Shown in pieces: positions 62,451 to 64,000 of a stretch of DNA of 64,000 nucleotides (position 1 is the stretch's first letter; every line of letters starts with the position of its first letter). The position numbers and the translations under genes are program-made. The notes below the pieces were generated by a model, which did no database searches, had not been told where the DNA came from, and saw only the letters and a program-made list of their open reading frames with translations. Origin of the DNA: CAZMSQ01 sp964569025 (GTDB lineage: Bacteria; Bacteroidota; Bacteroidia; Chitinophagales; Saprospiraceae); NCBI GenBank assembly GCA_964569025.1, contig CAZMSQ010000001.1, positions 62,001 through 126,000 on the forward strand, given 5' to 3'.

Positions 62451-64000
62451 GTGTATAACGATCTTCATAAAAGCAGAGGGCAAGTTATAAAAATTGTCTT
62501 TGTCCTTGCCGCGGTAACCCTTCTTGGCAGAATTCTCTTCCTCCAGCTGGTAACAGATGAGTACAGGAATAAAGCCCAGGCTACGGCCATTCATAAGTAT
62601 ATGAATTACCCGGCCCGTGGTGTCATCACTGATCGCAATGGCAATCTGCTTGTTGCCAATGAGCCGGTCTTTGAACTGATGGTCACTGCAAAGCAAATTG
62701 ACCCTGCCATGGACACCCTTCGCTTTTGTCAACTCCTCGGTATTTCGAAAGTTGAGTTTGAAAAGGCGATGGACAAGGACTTTCGGAATGATCCGAGGTA
62801 CTCCCGTTCTGTACCGTTCGTGTTTCAATCGAGAATACCCGTTGAGACTTATGTCAGGCTACAGGAAAGTCTCTACGAATTTCCAGGGTTCTTCATTCAG
62901 ATGAGGAATGTAAGAACTTACCCCAATGCCTCGGCAGCCCATTTACTTGGCTATATCAATGAAGTTGACCAGGCTCGTATTGAGGCTTCTGAAGGGGCAT
63001 ACGTAAGAGGAGATTACATCGGTGTCAGTGGTCTTGAATTGGTGTATGAGAAGGAGCTCAGGGGCGAGAAAGGATTTGATTATGTGCTGAAAGACAATCT
63101 GGGCCGCATTGTTGGTAAGTATGAAGATGAGCATCGAAACAAGCCTGCTATTGGAGGCATTGACTTTCAGACAACACTCGACATAAATCTTCAGCATTAC
63201 GGAGAGACCCTCATGAATGGAAAGGTCGGGGCGATTATTGCCATTTCACCCGACAGCGGACAAATTCTTGCTATGGTCAGCGCCCCTCACTATGACCCGA
63301 ATATGCTGACCATACGTAAGGATAGATCTGACTTTTACCGGAACCTCGTGCAGGATACCCTCAAACCCCTTTTTAACCGAGCGTCAATGGCAAAATATCC
63401 GCCCGGGTCAATCTTCAAAACTGTTGTTGCCCTGCTCGGTCAACAGGCAGGTGTGCTCAACGCTGATGACCCAATTGACTGTGATCTGGGGTATTATTAC
63501 AACGGCCGCCTGTATGGGTGTCATGATCACCCTATGCCCCGTAACATTGCCACAGCAATCCAGCATTCATGTAACTCGTACTTTTTTCAGGTGCTGCGCA
63601 GGCTGGTCGATAAATACGGCTATGAAAACCCTGAAATCGGGCTTGATTCTTTTATCATTTCGCTCCAAAAATTTGGGCTGGGAGCCCCCCTCGGAGCCGA
63701 CATCTCTGCTGAAAGCCCTGGGTTTTTGCCGGACTCCCGGTTTTATGACCGTCTGTATCCCAAGGAAAAGGGAGAATGGCGTTCGCCATATATTATGTCG
63801 ATTGGAATTGGACAGGGAGAGGTCGAGCTTACCACGTTGCAAATGGCCAACCTCGCTGCGATTATTGCCAATAAAGGGTGTTACCATACGCCCCACCTTA
63901 TCAGGAATTTCTCAGATGGAAGGGCACTTCCGGAGGCCTTCCGAAACCAAAAGTGCACTGGTGTCGATACCTCATACTTCCAACCGGTCATTGATGGAAT
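62451..64000 (+). CDS. mrdA: Penicillin-binding protein 2 (MrdA), partial
   Basis: 5' part (517 codons) of the elongation transpeptidase, which crosslinks peptidoglycan with RodA. It starts with a GTG giving (M)YNDLHKSRGQVI and one membrane anchor (IVFVLAAVTLLGRILFLQLV). PBP dimer features follow (YPARGVITDRNGNLL) and the transpeptidase active-site SxxK is PPGSIFKTV (Ser about 320); the SxN motif is SCNSYFF. The KTG motif lies beyond the window. No ATG is available; another in-frame GTG at 62421 would add ten residues. It runs off the right edge, so the end is unknown. Divergent from the TPR gene with almost no space for promoters. Confidence 0.9.
   Translation, partial: MYNDLHKSRGQVIKIVFVLAAVTLLGRILFLQLVTDEYRNKAQATAIHKYMNYPARGVITDRNGNLLVANEPVFELMVTAKQIDPAMDTLRFCQLLGISKVEFEKAMDKDFRNDPRYSRSVPFVFQSRIPVETYVRLQESLYEFPGFFIQMRNVRTYPNASAAHLLGYINEVDQARIEASEGAYVRGDYIGVSGLELVYEKELRGEKGFDYVLKDNLGRIVGKYEDEHRNKPAIGGIDFQTTLDINLQHYGETLMNGKVGAIIAISPDSGQILAMVSAPHYDPNMLTIRKDRSDFYRNLVQDTLKPLFNRASMAKYPPGSIFKTVVALLGQQAGVLNADDPIDCDLGYYYNGRLYGCHDHPMPRNIATAIQHSCNSYFFQVLRRLVDKYGYENPEIGLDSFIISLQKFGLGAPLGADISAESPGFLPDSRFYDRLYPKEKGEWRSPYIMSIGIGQGEVELTTLQMANLAAIIANKGCYHTPHLIRNFSDGRALPEAFRNQKCTGVDTSYFQPVIDG

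Noticed and set aside
1..64000. CRISPR array, prophage or rRNA operon
   Set aside because: No regularly spaced repeats, phage structural genes or rRNA sequence was seen on either strand.

Overview
The window reads as chromosomal DNA of a Bacteroidota bacterium, probably a marine or wastewater Saprospiria/Cytophagia-like relative. The phylum call rests on a type IX secretion C-terminal sorting domain with PorV- and PorE-like proteins, TonB-receptor pairs (one with a DUF4249 lipoprotein), a GH3-beta-lactamase fusion, a lineage-type Lgt with altered catalytic motifs, and repeated TAnnTTTG promoter -7 boxes. The class-level guess is only an inference. No CRISPR array, rRNA or prophage is visible. 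Genes are tightly packed, with many 4-11 bp overlaps.

Layout. 0-5 kb: a glycosyltransferase and cysQ, galE plus an M16 protease, a methyltransferase, and tRNA-Val(TAC) with its own promoter and terminator. 5-12 kb: a run of + strand genes, AsmA-like protein, deoC, SPOR protein, rodA, ugd (envelope biogenesis with one catabolic aldolase). 12-25 kb: PorE-like OmpA protein, a single-chain SF1 helicase/Fe-S nuclease, GH3-beta-lactamase, a TMTC-like membrane/TPR protein, polyphosphate glucokinase, and two tandem cyclophilin-type prolyl isomerases, one with a PKD domain. 25-30 kb: bifunctional FTCD, a secreted protein of unknown function, an esterase, an SRAP protein and a 2-hydroxyacid dehydrogenase.

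30.8-40.2 kb holds the most striking locus: a 1316-aa TonB-dependent receptor, a 1398-aa secreted protein with a T9SS sorting tail, and a PorV/PorQ-type barrel, on one strand with short gaps. It looks like a dedicated export or surface-display module. 40-47.5 kb: greA, HIT, ruvC, DUF3108 and DUF4230 proteins, pepD, and a pair made of a class I glutamine amidotransferase and an ATP-grasp enzyme with an unexpected C-terminal helix-hairpin-helix domain. 47.7-54 kb: DUF4249/TonB pair, a BASS transporter, a solitary IS3-like transposase relic lacking the last catalytic acid, and a double LAB_N membrane protein.

54-56 kb contains a 100-N scaffold gap flanked on both sides by the same 55 bp. It splits what is probably one TPR-LuxR regulator gene. 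56-64 kb: lgt, rlmD with a small partner, a lone receiver domain with a degenerate acidic pocket, rfbA, a short methylmalonyl-CoA mutase small-subunit homologue, a TPR lipoprotein-like protein, and the 5' part of mrdA (PBP2) running off the end. RodA and PBP2, partners in cell elongation, lie about 52 kb apart here rather than side by side.
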